From an uncultured Eubacteriales bacterium (GTDB taxonomy: Bacteria > Bacillota > Clostridia > Lachnospirales > Lachnospiraceae), in contig OMZA01000001.1 of NCBI GenBank assembly GCA_900315425.1, positions 1 through 64,000 on the forward strand: 64,000 nucleotides of DNA. Reading direction: 5' to 3'. A model generated the notes under the pieces. The model saw only the letters and a list, made by a program, of their open reading frames with translations, had not been told where the DNA came from and searched no databases. Positions 8,385-17,614 of the stretch are shown piece by piece. Position numbers and translations under genes: made by a program. Every line of letters starts with the position of its first letter. Positions within the stretch are counted from its first letter, which is position 1.

Positions 8385-9176
8385 GTGGAAGATAGAAAGA
8401 AACTGACATCCTATGAAAGAGTGGTACTGGCTAGGGATATAAACAGACCAAATATAAAAGAATATATAGAATCTCTATTTGAGGACTTTATAGAAATGCA
8501 CGGAGACAGGTTGTTTAGAGATGATCCTTCCATAGTTGGAGGGATAGCTACTTTTCATGAGATTCCGGTAACCATCATAGGACATAAAAAGGGACATAGC
8601 ACAGAAGAGAACATTGCCTGCAATTTTGGTATGGCATCTCCAGAGGGATATAGAAAAGCAAAACGTCTTATGAAGGAGGCGGAAAAGTTTAAAAGACCTG
8701 TAATTACAATTATTGATACACCAGGAGCGTATCCAGGGATGGAGGCTGAAAGCAATGGACAGAGCAACGCTATTGCAGAGAATTTGGCTCTTATGAGCAG
8801 ATTAAAGGTGCCTACAATAGCTATTGTAACCGGCGAGGGAAGCAGTGGTGGTGCGTTGGCACTGGCATTGGCAGATAAAGTGTGGATGTTAGAAAATGCA
8901 GTGTATTCCATACTTTCTCCAGAAGGATTCGCATCCATTATGTGGAAGGATTCCTCTAAAGTAAATGAGGCCAGTGACATTATGAAAATAACAGCTGAGG
9001 AATTAAAGACCTTAGGACTTATTGATGAAATAATCCCAGAAGGAAAAAGGAGCATGGTGGTATTAGATCAAATGCTTATGCAAGCATTGACCGCCCTTAA
9101 AAAATATAGCCCAGAACAGTTAATTGCTAATAGATATCAAAAGTTCAGAGGGATTGATGGTCTAAACAATATATAA
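8385..9176 (+). CDS. accA: Acetyl-CoA carboxylase carboxyltransferase subunit alpha
   Basis: AccA features: ARDINRPNIKEYI near the N-terminus, MHGDRLFRDDPSIVGG, and the oxyanion-region stretch TPGAYPGMEAE with GEGSSGGALALA. About 263 residues, somewhat short but within the range of clostridial AccA, which often lacks the long N-terminal helix. The start is taken as GTG 8385, because AGGAGG (ending at 8378) abuts the ATG at 8379 with no spacer but sits six bases from the GTG. If ATG 8379 is used the protein gains two residues. It forms the carboxyltransferase with AccD. Confidence 0.95.
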   Translation: MEDRKKLTSYERVVLARDINRPNIKEYIESLFEDFIEMHGDRLFRDDPSIVGGIATFHEIPVTIIGHKKGHSTEENIACNFGMASPEGYRKAKRLMKEAEKFKRPVITIIDTPGAYPGMEAESNGQSNAIAENLALMSRLKVPTIAIVTGEGSSGGALALALADKVWMLENAVYSILSPEGFASIMWKDSSKVNEASDIMKITAEELKTLGLIDEIIPEGKRSMVVLDQMLMQALTALKKYSPEQLIANRYQKFRGIDGLNNI

Positions 9177-9199
9177 AACAGAATTGAGAGGACGTTTAA

Positions 9200-10135
9200 G
9201 TGAAAGGAATAAAGATTGTATCCACTGGAAGGTGTTTGCCGGAAAGGTACATAAGTAATGATGATTTTAGCAAAGTGCTGGATACTAACGATGAGTGGAT
9301 AAGAAGTAGAACAGGTATTAAGGGCAGATACAAGTGCCAGGATGAAACCTGTCTGTCAATGGCAACTACAGCTGCAAAAAAGGCCATAGATAAAGCAGGT
9401 ATAGATAAAAATGAAATAGGTGTTTTGCTGGTTGCAACCCAGACGCCTGATTATATATTTCCGTCAACCGCAAGTCTTATACAAAAGAACCTAGGTATGG
9501 ATGAAGAAGTTATGGCATTTGACATATCAGCAGCCTGTACAGGATTCTTGATGGCTTTAGGAACTGCCAGGGGTTTGTTAGAGACTTCGGCTAAAAAATA
9601 TGCATTGGTAATTGGAAGTGAAGAGTTATCAAGAATTCTGGACTATGAAGACAGGTCAACCTGCGTACTATTCGGTGACGGGGCAGGAGCGGTTTTAATA
9701 GAGAATTCCAATAAGGAATTTTACCAAAAGGCCTGGTCTAGAGGAAATGTTTCGGCGCTTAACTGCCTAGGACCTGGCTATGACAATATAAAGCTTTCTA
9801 TGAAGGGAAATGAAGTATTCAAATTCGCAGTAACGGCTTTAGAGCAGGGAATCCAAGAGATAATGACTCAGAAAAAAATCACCATGGAAGATTTGGATTA
9901 CTGTATATGTCATCAGGCCAACGAAAGAATTATCCGCCATGTTATGAAAAAATATCCAGGACATGAGGATAAATTTTACATGAATATTGAAAAATATGGC
10001 AATACCTCAGCGGCTAGTATTCCCATAGTATTAGATGAATTAAACGAAATGGGCAAGCTAAGGGAAGGCATGAAAATATTATGTGTGGCCTTTGGTGCAG
10101 GATTGATTTGGACAGGAGTTTATCTGGAATTATAA
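9200..10135 (+). CDS. fabH: Beta-ketoacyl-ACP synthase III
   Basis: The 311-residue KAS III carries the catalytic triad motifs: Cys113 in SAACTGF, His in CHQANERI and Asn in GNTSAAS. FabH starts fatty-acid synthesis by condensing an acyl-CoA primer with malonyl-ACP, and its primer choice sets straight or branched chains, which cannot be read here. The start is GTG 9200 with GAGAGGA at 9186-9192. It follows accA by 23 bases. Confidence 0.96.
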   Translation: MKGIKIVSTGRCLPERYISNDDFSKVLDTNDEWIRSRTGIKGRYKCQDETCLSMATTAAKKAIDKAGIDKNEIGVLLVATQTPDYIFPSTASLIQKNLGMDEEVMAFDISAACTGFLMALGTARGLLETSAKKYALVIGSEELSRILDYEDRSTCVLFGDGAGAVLIENSNKEFYQKAWSRGNVSALNCLGPGYDNIKLSMKGNEVFKFAVTALEQGIQEIMTQKKITMEDLDYCICHQANERIIRHVMKKYPGHEDKFYMNIEKYGNTSAASIPIVLDELNEMGKLREGMKILCVAFGAGLIWTGVYLEL

Positions 10136-10151
10136 TAGTGAGAGGCAAGAT

Positions 10152-11075
10152 ATGAGATTAGATAAGATGCTAGGGATAAAGTATCCCATTATTCAAGGTG
10201 GAATGGCCAATATAGCCAATGGAGAATTTGCTGCAAGTGTCAGTAATGCAGGTGGATTAGGTATAATAGCAGCAGGTGGTATGGATACAGCTATGCTTCA
10301 AAAGGAGATAAGGATTTGCAAAGAAAAAACTGATAGACCTTTTGGGGTAAACATTATGCTTATGAATCCGGAAGCGGATAATATGGCCGAGATGATAGCA
10401 AAAGAAGGAGTAAAAATAGTTACTACAGGAGCTGGAAGTCCGGCTAAATATATGAGTCTTTGGAAAGAAAATGGAATGAAGATAATTCCTGTTGTGTCTA
10501 GTACCGCATTGGCTATTCGTATGCAACGTCTTGGTGCAGATGCAGTAATAGCTGAAGGATGTGAAAGTGGTGGACATATTGGAGAGATGACTACAATGAC
10601 TCTTGTACCGCAAGTGATTGATGCGGTTAATATTCCTGTTATAGCGGCAGGAGGCATAGCAGATGGTAGAAGTCTTGCAGCAGTATTTGCTTTGGGAGCC
10701 TGTGGAGCTCAGATTGGCACAGTACTTTTAGCGTCAGAAGAATGCCCTATTCATCAAGCTTATAAAGATGCTGTAATAAAAACCAAGGACAATGGAACAA
10801 TTGTTACCGGTAGAATAGCAGGAACCCCAGTAAGAATCATAAAGAATAGCATGGCAAGAGAATATGTGAAAATGGAAAAAGAGGGAGCAGACAAAATGGA
10901 TTTGGAAAAATTCACTCTAGGCTCTCTCAGAAGAGCTGTTACAAATGGTGATACCAAGACTGGATCTTTAATGGCAGGACAGGTGGCAGGACTTGTAAAT
11001 AATATACGTCCTATCAAGGTGATTCTTGAAGATATGTATAATGGATACAAACAAGTACTAGCGGAAATGGAGTGA
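10152..11075 (+). CDS. fabK: FMN-dependent enoyl-ACP reductase II
   Basis: A TIM-barrel flavoprotein of the nitronate monooxygenase superfamily, 307 residues, with PIIQGGMANIA at the N-terminus and the active-site ESGGHIGE. FabK reduces trans-2-enoyl-ACP with NAD(P)H in bacteria without FabI; no FabI-type reductase is present in this operon, which supports the assignment. The C-terminal part (SLMAGQVAGLVNNIRP) matches the substrate-lid region of FabK and separates it from the next gene, a related but distinct paralogue. Confidence 0.93.
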   Translation: MRLDKMLGIKYPIIQGGMANIANGEFAASVSNAGGLGIIAAGGMDTAMLQKEIRICKEKTDRPFGVNIMLMNPEADNMAEMIAKEGVKIVTTGAGSPAKYMSLWKENGMKIIPVVSSTALAIRMQRLGADAVIAEGCESGGHIGEMTTMTLVPQVIDAVNIPVIAAGGIADGRSLAAVFALGACGAQIGTVLLASEECPIHQAYKDAVIKTKDNGTIVTGRIAGTPVRIIKNSMAREYVKMEKEGADKMDLEKFTLGSLRRAVTNGDTKTGSLMAGQVAGLVNNIRPIKVILEDMYNGYKQVLAEME

Positions 11076-11085
11076 ATAATCTCAT

Positions 11086-12132
11086 ATGTTTATTGGTAAA
11101 AAGGAATTAGAAATTCCTATAATCCAGGGAGGAATGGGAGTTGGAGTATCTTTGTCATCCCTAGCTGGAAATGTGGCAAAATGTGGTGGCATGGGAGTTA
11201 TAAGTTCTGTGAATGCAGGATACGGAGAAAAAGATTTTTTTAAAAATCCTTTAGAAGCTAATCTTAGAGCTTTGAAAAATGAAATAAAAAAAGCCAGGGA
11301 GATTGCAGGTGGAAAGGGAATGATTGCAGTAAATATAATGACTGCAGTATCCCATTTTGGAGAGACCTGTAGGTGTGCAGTTCAGGCAGGAGCAGATGCC
11401 ATAATATCAGGAGCAGGACTTCCTATGGATTTGCCAGATTATGTAAAGGGAAGTAGCACTTTGTGTGCCCCTATTGTTTCTAGTGCAAGAGCTGCAAAAC
11501 TATTAATAAAAAGATGGTTAAGACACTATGATTGTAAGCCGGATTTTTTAGTGGTGGAAGGAAGCAAAGCAGGAGGTCATCTGGGATTTTCAAAAGAAGA
11601 GTTATTAGATGAAAGTGCCAAATCCAACGAGGAAATTTTACGAGAGGTGTTGGAAGTTGTAGAGGATATTCCAGTATTTGTGGCAGGTGGAGTCTACGAT
11701 GGAAATGATATGGCAAAGTATTGCAAAATGGGAGCCGCTGGAATTCAGCTTGCCACCAGATTTATAGCAACCCATGAGTGTGACGCCAGCGATGTATTTA
11801 AACAGGCTATTGTAAATGCAAAGAAAGAAGACATTCATATAATAGCAAGTCCTGTAGGAATGCCGGCTAGAGCTATAAAAAGTCCCATGCTTGAAAGAAT
11901 AGAAAAAGGTGAGAAGTTCTTAGCAGTTAGATGTAATGGATGTTTGACTGCCTGTCCTAAAAATGATTCTATACCATATTGCATTAGCAGAGCCCTTATA
12001 GAAGCAGTAAAAGGGAACTGGCAGGATGGGTTGTTTTTTACAGGAAGTAACGCATACAGAGTTACAGAAATCAAAAAGGTTTCAGAAGTAATAGATGAGA
12101 TAATGGGTCAGTATCAGGAGGCAGCGAAATGA
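11086..12132 (+). CDS. FabX-like FMN/[4Fe-4S] acyl-ACP dehydrogenase-isomerase (2-nitropropane dioxygenase superfamily)
   Basis: This 348-residue protein is a second NMO/FabK-superfamily flavoprotein, with PIIQGGMGVGVS (11-22) and an active-site His165 in AGGHLGF. Unlike FabK it has a four-cysteine cluster near the C-terminus, Cys283, Cys286, Cys290 and Cys299, followed by the segment GLFFTGSNAYRV. The same order of features occurs in Helicobacter pylori FabX, an enzyme that dehydrogenates and isomerises acyl-ACP to start unsaturated fatty-acid synthesis. I recognise this from memory of that family. The first Cys spacing (C-x2-C here) differs slightly. A role in anaerobic double-bond formation is inference. 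It overlaps fabD by 4 bases. Confidence 0.7.
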   Translation: MFIGKKELEIPIIQGGMGVGVSLSSLAGNVAKCGGMGVISSVNAGYGEKDFFKNPLEANLRALKNEIKKAREIAGGKGMIAVNIMTAVSHFGETCRCAVQAGADAIISGAGLPMDLPDYVKGSSTLCAPIVSSARAAKLLIKRWLRHYDCKPDFLVVEGSKAGGHLGFSKEELLDESAKSNEEILREVLEVVEDIPVFVAGGVYDGNDMAKYCKMGAAGIQLATRFIATHECDASDVFKQAIVNAKKEDIHIIASPVGMPARAIKSPMLERIEKGEKFLAVRCNGCLTACPKNDSIPYCISRALIEAVKGNWQDGLFFTGSNAYRVTEIKKVSEVIDEIMGQYQEAAK

Positions 12133-13052
12133 GCACAGTTTTTTTATATGCAGGACAGGGCAGTCAGAAAGTTGGAATGGGAAAGGATTTTTATGAAAAA
12201 TATCCTGAGTACAGAGAATTTATAGATTTACTAGACAAAGATTATCATATTAAAGAACTTATGCATGAGGGTCCTCTAGAAGAATTATCAAAAACAGAGA
12301 ATACCCAGGCTTGTATGGCTGCGTTTGCAGCAGGAATAACAAAACTTTTAGAAAAAGAAGGTATAAAACCGGATGCAGCTTGTGGACTTAGCTTAGGAGA
12401 ATATGGTGCTTTGTATGCTGCAGGAGTTTTTAATGCTAAGGATTACGTTTCATTAACAGCATTTAGAGGAAGGGCAATGATGGAAGCTGCAAAAGGCTGT
12501 GATTGTTCAATGAGCGCGGTTCTTGGATTGGATTCTGAAATCGTAGAGGAAACCTGCAAAGAATATCAGGGTAAAGGCTATGTAACACCTACAAATTACA
12601 ACTGCCCGGGACAGGTCGTTATATGTGGTGATGAAGAGGCAGTAGTAAATGTGGAAAAAGCACTTAAGGAAAAAGGAGCCAAACGCTTAGTGAGACTTAA
12701 TGTAAGTGGACCTTTCCATACAAAATATATGAAGCCAGCTGCAGAAGAACTTAGAAAATATTTTGAAAAAATGGAATTTATGACACCATCTATTCCGGTA
12801 GCTTTAAATGTTACCGGTGATATATACAAATATGGAGAAGACCTAAAAGAGTTATTAGTCAAACAAGTTCAATCAGGAGTGCGCTTAGAAGATGAGCTTA
12901 GTTTGTTTATAAATAAAGGATATGACAGATTTATTGAAATAGGACCTGGCAATACAATCGCAGGATTTTTAAAGAAGACAGCAAGGAAATTAGGAAAAGA
13001 AATAAGTGTTATGTCCATAGATAAAGTTGAAGATTTTGAAAAATTAATATAA
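12129..13052 (+). CDS. fabD: Malonyl-CoA:ACP transacylase
   Basis: The 307-residue FabD has YAGQGSQKVGMG near the N-terminus, the nucleophile Ser88 in GLSLGEY, and the catalytic histidine in SGPFHTKYM. The usual GHSLGE nucleophile elbow has Leu instead of His at the second position, a tolerated variation. It transfers malonyl from CoA to ACP for elongation. The start ATG overlaps the stop of the previous gene (ATGA), indicating translational coupling. Confidence 0.95.
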   Translation: MSTVFLYAGQGSQKVGMGKDFYEKYPEYREFIDLLDKDYHIKELMHEGPLEELSKTENTQACMAAFAAGITKLLEKEGIKPDAACGLSLGEYGALYAAGVFNAKDYVSLTAFRGRAMMEAAKGCDCSMSAVLGLDSEIVEETCKEYQGKGYVTPTNYNCPGQVVICGDEEAVVNVEKALKEKGAKRLVRLNVSGPFHTKYMKPAAEELRKYFEKMEFMTPSIPVALNVTGDIYKYGEDLKELLVKQVQSGVRLEDELSLFINKGYDRFIEIGPGNTIAGFLKKTARKLGKEISVMSIDKVEDFEKLI

Positions 13053-13078
13053 TTGCAGGATTATTTATCAGGCGGAAA

Positions 13079-13834
13079 GTGTTAGGTGTAAAAGTGACAG
13101 AGAGAAAAGTTGCATTGGTAACAGGAGGAAGCAGAGGTATAGGTAGGGCTATTTGCAAAAGGTTGGCAGAAGATGGAATGGACATTGTATTTAGTTACAG
13201 AAATGGCAAAGAATCTGCCATGGAAACTGAAGAGATGTGTAAAAAGGCAGGAGCCAGGGTATTAGCCTTATGTGAGGATGTAAGTAATCCTCTGGCATGT
13301 AAAGAATTAATAGAAAAGACCATGGAATTTGGTGGACGCATTGATGTACTGGTAAACAATGCAGGTATTACAAAGGATAATCTTTTAGCCAGAATTAAAG
13401 ATGAGGATATGGATTCTGTTTTAGATGTGAATTTAAAAGGTCCGTTTTATATGATGAGAAGCGTTGTTAAGGTTATGCTTAAACAGAAATCAGGAAGAAT
13501 AATAAATATGAGTTCTGTTGTGGGAATCATGGGAAATGCCGGTCAGGTTAATTATGCAGCCAGCAAAGCAGGAGTTATTGGTATGACAAAATCTTTAGCC
13601 AGAGAAGTGGCTTCCAGACAGATTACTGTAAATGCCATAGCTCCTGGAATGATTGAAACAGACATGACAGCTTCTTTAAATGAAGTTAGCAAGAAGAAAA
13701 TATGTGATTCAATTCCTTTAGGAAAAATGGGAAAAGCTGAAGATGTAGCAGGAGTTGTATCTTTCTTGGCAGGTAATGACGGAAGTTATATAACAGGTCA
13801 GGTTATTAGTGTAGACGGAGGAATGGCAATATGA
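13079..13834 (+). CDS. fabG: 3-oxoacyl-ACP reductase
   Basis: A short-chain dehydrogenase with the NADPH-binding TGGSRGIG (15-22), NNAG (93-96), and the catalytic Ser145/Ser146, Tyr159 and Lys163 (YAASK). It reduces 3-ketoacyl-ACP in each elongation cycle. Two GTG starts are possible: 13079 and 13094. The second would give the more typical FabG beginning (MTERKVALVTGG), but AGGCGG upstream of 13079 favours the longer form. It overlaps fabF by 4 bases. Confidence 0.94.
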   Translation: MLGVKVTERKVALVTGGSRGIGRAICKRLAEDGMDIVFSYRNGKESAMETEEMCKKAGARVLALCEDVSNPLACKELIEKTMEFGGRIDVLVNNAGITKDNLLARIKDEDMDSVLDVNLKGPFYMMRSVVKVMLKQKSGRIINMSSVVGIMGNAGQVNYAASKAGVIGMTKSLAREVASRQITVNAIAPGMIETDMTASLNEVSKKKICDSIPLGKMGKAEDVAGVVSFLAGNDGSYITGQVISVDGGMAI

Positions 13835-15066
13835 GAAGAGTAGTTGTAACCGGCCTTGGAGCCATAACGCCTATAGGTAATAATGTTGAAGAATTGTGGA
13901 ATTCAGTTGTAAATGGAGTATGTGGAATAGCTCCAATAACAAACTACGATACGACTGACAGGAAAGTAACATTAGCTGGTGAGGTGAAGAACTTTAATCC
14001 GGAAACGGTGTTGGAAAAGGCTGAACTTAGAAAAATGGACAAATACACTGTATTTGCCCTTACTGCCGCAAAGGAAGCTATGGAAGATTCACTTTTAGAT
14101 ATAAGTAAAGAAGATTCTCTTAGATGTGGTGTTATATTTTCCAGTGGAATAGGAGGTCTTGGAACTATACAGACCGAGTGTGAAAGAGGAAATGCCAAGG
14201 GATTTGACAGAGTATCACCACATTTCATACCTATGGCTATAAGTAATATGGCTGCCGGTCATATAGCTATAAAATACGGTTTTCACGGAATGTGTAGCTG
14301 TGTGGTTACAGCCTGTGCCGGAGCCAGCAATGCCATAGGGGATGCCTTTAGACAAATAAGAGATGGTTACTTAGATGTATGTATGTGCGGTGGAAGTGAA
14401 GCTAGTATAACTCCTTTTGGAATTGGAGGATTTACATCCCTTCATGCCTTAAGTACACAGACAGATTCAAACAGAGCATCAATTCCTTTTGACAAAGAAA
14501 GAAATGGATTTGTAATGGGAGAAGGAGCAGGTGCCTTGATTCTTGAGGAGTACGAACATGCCATGGCAAGAGGAGCTAAGATTTATTGTGAAATAGGTGG
14601 TTATGGGGCAACATGTGATGCCAATCATGTAACAGCACCTTTAGAGGACGGAAGTATGGCAGCAAAATGCATGGAAATGGCTATGGAAGATGCCAAAGTA
14701 AGTCCTGAAAAAATTCAATATATAAATGCCCATGGAACTTCTACCAAATTAAATGACAAAGGCGAAACAGCTGCTATTAAACTGGCCTTTAAAGATCATG
14801 CCTATAAATTATGTGTAAGTTCTACAAAATCCATGACAGGACATTTGCTAGGGGCTAGTGGTGGAGTTGAGGCTATAATTACTGCCCTTAGTGTTAAAAA
14901 TGATGTGGTGCCGGCCACAATAAATTATAAGAATCCTGATGAGGAATGTGATTTGGATATAGTTCCTAACGAAAGTCGTAAGCAGGCGGTAGATTATGCA
15001 TTATCCAATTCTTTGGGATTTGGTGGGCATAATGCATCTATTCTTTTTAAGAAAGTAGGTAAATAA
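13831..15066 (+). CDS. fabF: Beta-ketoacyl-ACP synthase II
   Basis: The 411-residue KAS II has Cys162 in VVTACAGA and the two catalytic histidines in [11 protein letters not shown] and [12 protein letters not shown]. It elongates acyl-ACP with malonyl-ACP. No fabB-type or fabA-type gene is present in this operon, so the double bond of unsaturated fatty acids must come from another route, possibly the FabX-like enzyme. The start overlaps the fabG stop by ATGA. Confidence 0.96.
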   Translation: MRRVVVTGLGAITPIGNNVEELWNSVVNGVCGIAPITNYDTTDRKVTLAGEVKNFNPETVLEKAELRKMDKYTVFALTAAKEAMEDSLLDISKEDSLRCGVIFSSGIGGLGTIQTECERGNAKGFDRVSPHFIPMAISNMAAGHIAIKYGFHGMCSCVVTACAGASNAIGDAFRQIRDGYLDVCMCGGSEASITPFGIGGFTSLHALSTQTDSNRASIPFDKERNGFVMGEGAGALILEEYEHAMARGAKIYCEIGGYGATCDANHVTAPLEDGSMAAKCMEMAMEDAKVSPEKIQYINAHGTSTKLNDKGETAAIKLAFKDHAYKLCVSSTKSMTGHLLGASGGVEAIITALSVKNDVVPATINYKNPDEECDLDIVPNESRKQAVDYALSNSLGFGGHNASILFKKVGK

Positions 15067-15067
15067 A

Positions 15068-15502
15068 GTGATTTTAAATTCAAATCAGATTCAGGAAATA
15101 ATTCCCCACAGATATCCATTTTTACTGGTGGATAAAATAGTTGATTTAGAACCTGGAAAAATGGCAAAGGGAATAAAATGTGTAACAGCCAATGAGATGC
15201 AGTTTTTGGGACATTTTCCGCAAAAACATGTAATGCCGGGTGTTCTTATAATAGAAGCATTAGCCCAGACAGGAGCAGTTGCTCTCTTAATGGAGGAAAA
15301 TAATAAAGGGAAAATAGCTTTATTTGGTGGTATAAAAAATGCAAAGTTTAAAGCCCAGGTTGTACCAGGAGATGTTTTGGAATTAAAGTGTGAAATAGTA
15401 TCCAGCAAGGGTGCTGTGGGAATAGGAAATGCTGAGGCTTATGTAGACGGAAAGTTGGTTTGTTCTGCTCAGTTGATATTTGCAATAGATAAAGATAGTT
15501 GA
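15068..15502 (+). CDS. fabZ: 3-hydroxyacyl-ACP dehydratase
   Basis: The 144-residue hot-dog fold dehydratase shows [11 protein letters not shown] near the N-terminus, His49 in [11 protein letters not shown] and Glu63 in [10 protein letters not shown], the catalytic pair of FabZ. It removes water from 3-hydroxyacyl-ACP. It begins at GTG 15068, one base after the fabF stop, so it is probably coupled to fabF translation. Confidence 0.95.
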   Translation: MILNSNQIQEIIPHRYPFLLVDKIVDLEPGKMAKGIKCVTANEMQFLGHFPQKHVMPGVLIIEALAQTGAVALLMEENNKGKIALFGGIKNAKFKAQVVPGDVLELKCEIVSSKGAVGIGNAEAYVDGKLVCSAQLIFAIDKDS

Positions 15503-15541
15503 TATAATACCCATATCTTGAAGATAAGGGAGATAGATTAT

Positions 15542-15991
15542 ATGTTACATAAAGAATTTATGAATGTATATACTAAATTCAAATTGCACTTCTATCAGAG
15601 AGTATTTGAAAGACTTAATGATAGAGAAGCTTCCCTTACTACAGTTGAAACATTTTGTATGGAAATAATATATGCTTTAAATAATCCGACAGTTGCTGAG
15701 TTTTCCAAGATTGCCAATTTATCTTCACCTAATGCGGCATACAAAATTAATAACTTAGTAAAAAAGGGATATTTACGAAAAGTTCAGTCTGATGAAGATA
15801 AGAGAGAATATCATCTTGAGGTAACAGAAAAATACATGAGTTATTATAACATCAGTTATAATTATATGGAGACTGTTATGAAAAGAATTGACGACAGGTT
15901 CAGCAAAAAGGAGTTAAAAATTCTTGAAGAATTCTTTAACATTATTGATAAAGAGCTTATGCCTGAGATTGATGTTGAAATAAAACATTAG
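15542..15991 (+). CDS. MarR-family regulator, candidate fatty-acid operon repressor
   Basis: A 149-residue winged-helix protein: helical dimerisation ends, the helix-turn-helix in VAEFSKIANLSSPNAAYKI, then the wing (VQSDEDKREYHLEVTEK). AAGGGAG at 15526-15532 lies nine bases before ATG 15542, so an upstream TTG at 15518 is rejected as start. Being last in the FAS operon, it resembles in context FabT, the MarR-type repressor that senses acyl-ACP. Binding to the AT-rich repeats at 5339-5421 is a testable inference; it is not shown by sequence. Confidence 0.75.
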   Translation: MLHKEFMNVYTKFKLHFYQRVFERLNDREASLTTVETFCMEIIYALNNPTVAEFSKIANLSSPNAAYKINNLVKKGYLRKVQSDEDKREYHLEVTEKYMSYYNISYNYMETVMKRIDDRFSKKELKILEEFFNIIDKELMPEIDVEIKH

Positions 15992-16008
15992 AGAATATTG
16001 GAGAATAT

Positions 16009-16806
16009 ATGAGAACAGCATTAAGTATAGCAGGAAGTGATTGCAGCGGTGGAGCTGGAATTCAGGCGGATTTAAAAACCATGACCATGAATGGTGTATA
16101 TGCCATGAGTGTAATAACTGCGTTAACTGCTCAGAACACCATGGGAGTAAAAGCTATTATGGAAGCTAGCCCGGAATTTTTAAAGCAGCAGATAGATGCC
16201 GTGTTTGAAGATATTTATCCTGACGCAGTTAAGATAGGTATGGTTTCTTCTATGGAACTTATACAGGTTATTGTAGATAGGCTTAGGTATTACGAAGCAA
16301 AAAATGTTGTAGTGGATCCGGTTATGGTATCCACCTCTGGCTCAAGATTGTTAAAAGAGGATGCCATACAGATACTGACTCAGGAATTATTTCCAATTGC
16401 GTCGCTAATAACTCCTAATATTTTAGAAGCAGAGATTATAGCAGACATAAAGATTGATTCAAAAGAGGATATGCTTACAGCTGCAAAAAATATAGGGGAT
16501 AAATACAATTGTAAGGTATTGTTAAAGGGTGGACACAGTATAAATGATGCTAATGACCTTTTGTATAATAAAGGAGAGGCAACATGGTTTCAGGGCAAGA
16601 AAATTGACAATCCTAATACCCACGGAACAGGGTGTACTTTGTCTAGTGCCATTGTCGCTAATTTAGCTAAGGGTTATTCAGTAAAAGAAGCCGTAGAAAA
16701 AGCCAAAGAATATATATCTAATGCGTTGAATGCAATGTTAGATTTGGGGAAAGGTTCAGGTCCAATGAATCACGCCTTTGCCTTACCAGATAAATATAAA
16801 AAATAA
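16009..16806 (+). CDS. thiD: Hydroxymethylpyrimidine/phosphomethylpyrimidine kinase
   Basis: A ribokinase-fold enzyme of 265 residues with the ThiD start ALSIAGSDCSGGAGIQADLKT, KIGMVSS, and the C-terminal phosphate/anion-hole motif NTHGTGCTLSSA. It phosphorylates HMP to HMP-PP in thiamine synthesis and salvage. It follows the marR gene by 17 bases and could be read from the FAS transcript. No TPP riboswitch is visible ahead of it. Other ribokinases (pyridoxal kinase) are close relatives but the QADLKT pattern fits ThiD best. Confidence 0.9.
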   Translation: MRTALSIAGSDCSGGAGIQADLKTMTMNGVYAMSVITALTAQNTMGVKAIMEASPEFLKQQIDAVFEDIYPDAVKIGMVSSMELIQVIVDRLRYYEAKNVVVDPVMVSTSGSRLLKEDAIQILTQELFPIASLITPNILEAEIIADIKIDSKEDMLTAAKNIGDKYNCKVLLKGGHSINDANDLLYNKGEATWFQGKKIDNPNTHGTGCTLSSAIVANLAKGYSVKEAVEKAKEYISNALNAMLDLGKGSGPMNHAFALPDKYKK

Positions 16807-16810
16807 AACT

Positions 16811-16900
16811 GCCACCGGGTAGTAGATGCTAAAAGCATCCGTTTGTACATCGTTAGGTCTTAGAAGATGTACTTTCGGATGCTTATTTTATGGAGGATTA
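16811..16900 (+). promoter_or_regulatory. Hairpin leader upstream of the PnuC-family gene, possible attenuator
   Basis: Two nested perfect 7-bp stems form a long hairpin: GCATCCG (16835-16841) with CGGATGC (16876-16882), and GTACATC (16845-16851) with GATGTAC (16866-16872), separated by a TTT/TTT internal loop. A competing small hairpin, GATGC (16825-16829) with GCATC (16835-16839), shares one strand with the long one, so the two folds exclude each other. The long hairpin is followed by TTATTTTAT and then the TGGAGGA ribosome site. It may be a terminator for thiD, an attenuator, or a ligand-sensing leader; I could not match it to a known riboswitch class. Confidence 0.5.
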
Positions 16901-17587
16901 ATGAAATACATATTAGATTATTTTTCCAAAACAGAGATGTATTTGTGGAGTGTATCAGTACTTATGATAGTTATATCTTTTTGCGTCTTTGACAGAAGCA
17001 ATTACATGACATTGTTTGCCTCACTCATTGGGGTTACATCTCTTATATTTAATGCTAAAGGCAATCCCATAGGACAAATTCTAATGGTAGTATTTAGCCT
17101 GATATACGGCTTAATTTCCTATAAAATCGCATATTATGGGGAAATGGCTACATATATTGGAATGACTATGCCCATGGCATTATTTGCCCTTGTTTCGTGG
17201 CTTAGACATCCTTATAAAGGTAATAAATCGGAAGTGGAAGTAAATGATATCACTAAAATAGAGATTTGCTTTATGTGTGTATTGACTCTTGTGGTTACAA
17301 CGATTTTTTATTTTATATTAAAATACTTTAATACTGCTCAGGTGTTTTTTAGTACACTTTCAGTAACTACCAGTTTTATAGCGGTATATCTTACATTTAG
17401 AAGAAGCTCTTTTTATGCTATTGCATATGCAGCTAATGATGTGATTCTAATGGTATTATGGACAATGGCAAGTATTAAAGATATAAGATATATATCTGTG
17501 TGTGTTTGTTTTATGGCTTTTTTTGTAAATGATATATATGGATTTATAAGTTGGCAAAGAATGAAAATAAGACAGAAAAGGGTTTAA
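16901..17587 (+). CDS. pnuC: PnuC-family vitamin precursor transporter
   Basis: The 228-residue membrane protein has seven or so hydrophobic helices and the C-terminal NDVILMVLW and NDIYGFISWQRM segments typical of the PnuC family, which takes up nicotinamide riboside, thiamine (PnuT) or riboflavin (PnuX) by facilitated diffusion. Being just downstream of thiD, thiamine or a precursor is an attractive substrate, but nicotinamide riboside cannot be excluded. TGGAGGA at 16891-16897 sets the start at ATG 16901; the frame is open upstream only because it crosses the hairpin leader. Confidence 0.8.
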   Translation: MKYILDYFSKTEMYLWSVSVLMIVISFCVFDRSNYMTLFASLIGVTSLIFNAKGNPIGQILMVVFSLIYGLISYKIAYYGEMATYIGMTMPMALFALVSWLRHPYKGNKSEVEVNDITKIEICFMCVLTLVVTTIFYFILKYFNTAQVFFSTLSVTTSFIAVYLTFRRSSFYAIAYAANDVILMVLWTMASIKDIRYISVCVCFMAFFVNDIYGFISWQRMKIRQKRV

Positions 17588-17614
17588 AATTGTGAATGAA
17601 ATTTTAAAATAAGG

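Noticed and set aside
8555-9055. Long minus-strand open frame inside accA
   Set aside because: It is the reverse shadow of a well-conserved gene, with no ribosome site or recognisable motif.
16826-16900. N-terminal extension of the PnuC-family protein
   Set aside because: The frame is open only through the hairpin leader; TGGAGGA at 16891 fixes the start at 16901.
16811-16900. Tetrahydrofolate or TPP riboswitch
   Set aside because: A short GGGTAGTAGATG resembles the folate class, but the pairing scheme and conserved loops do not fit, and TPP motifs are absent.
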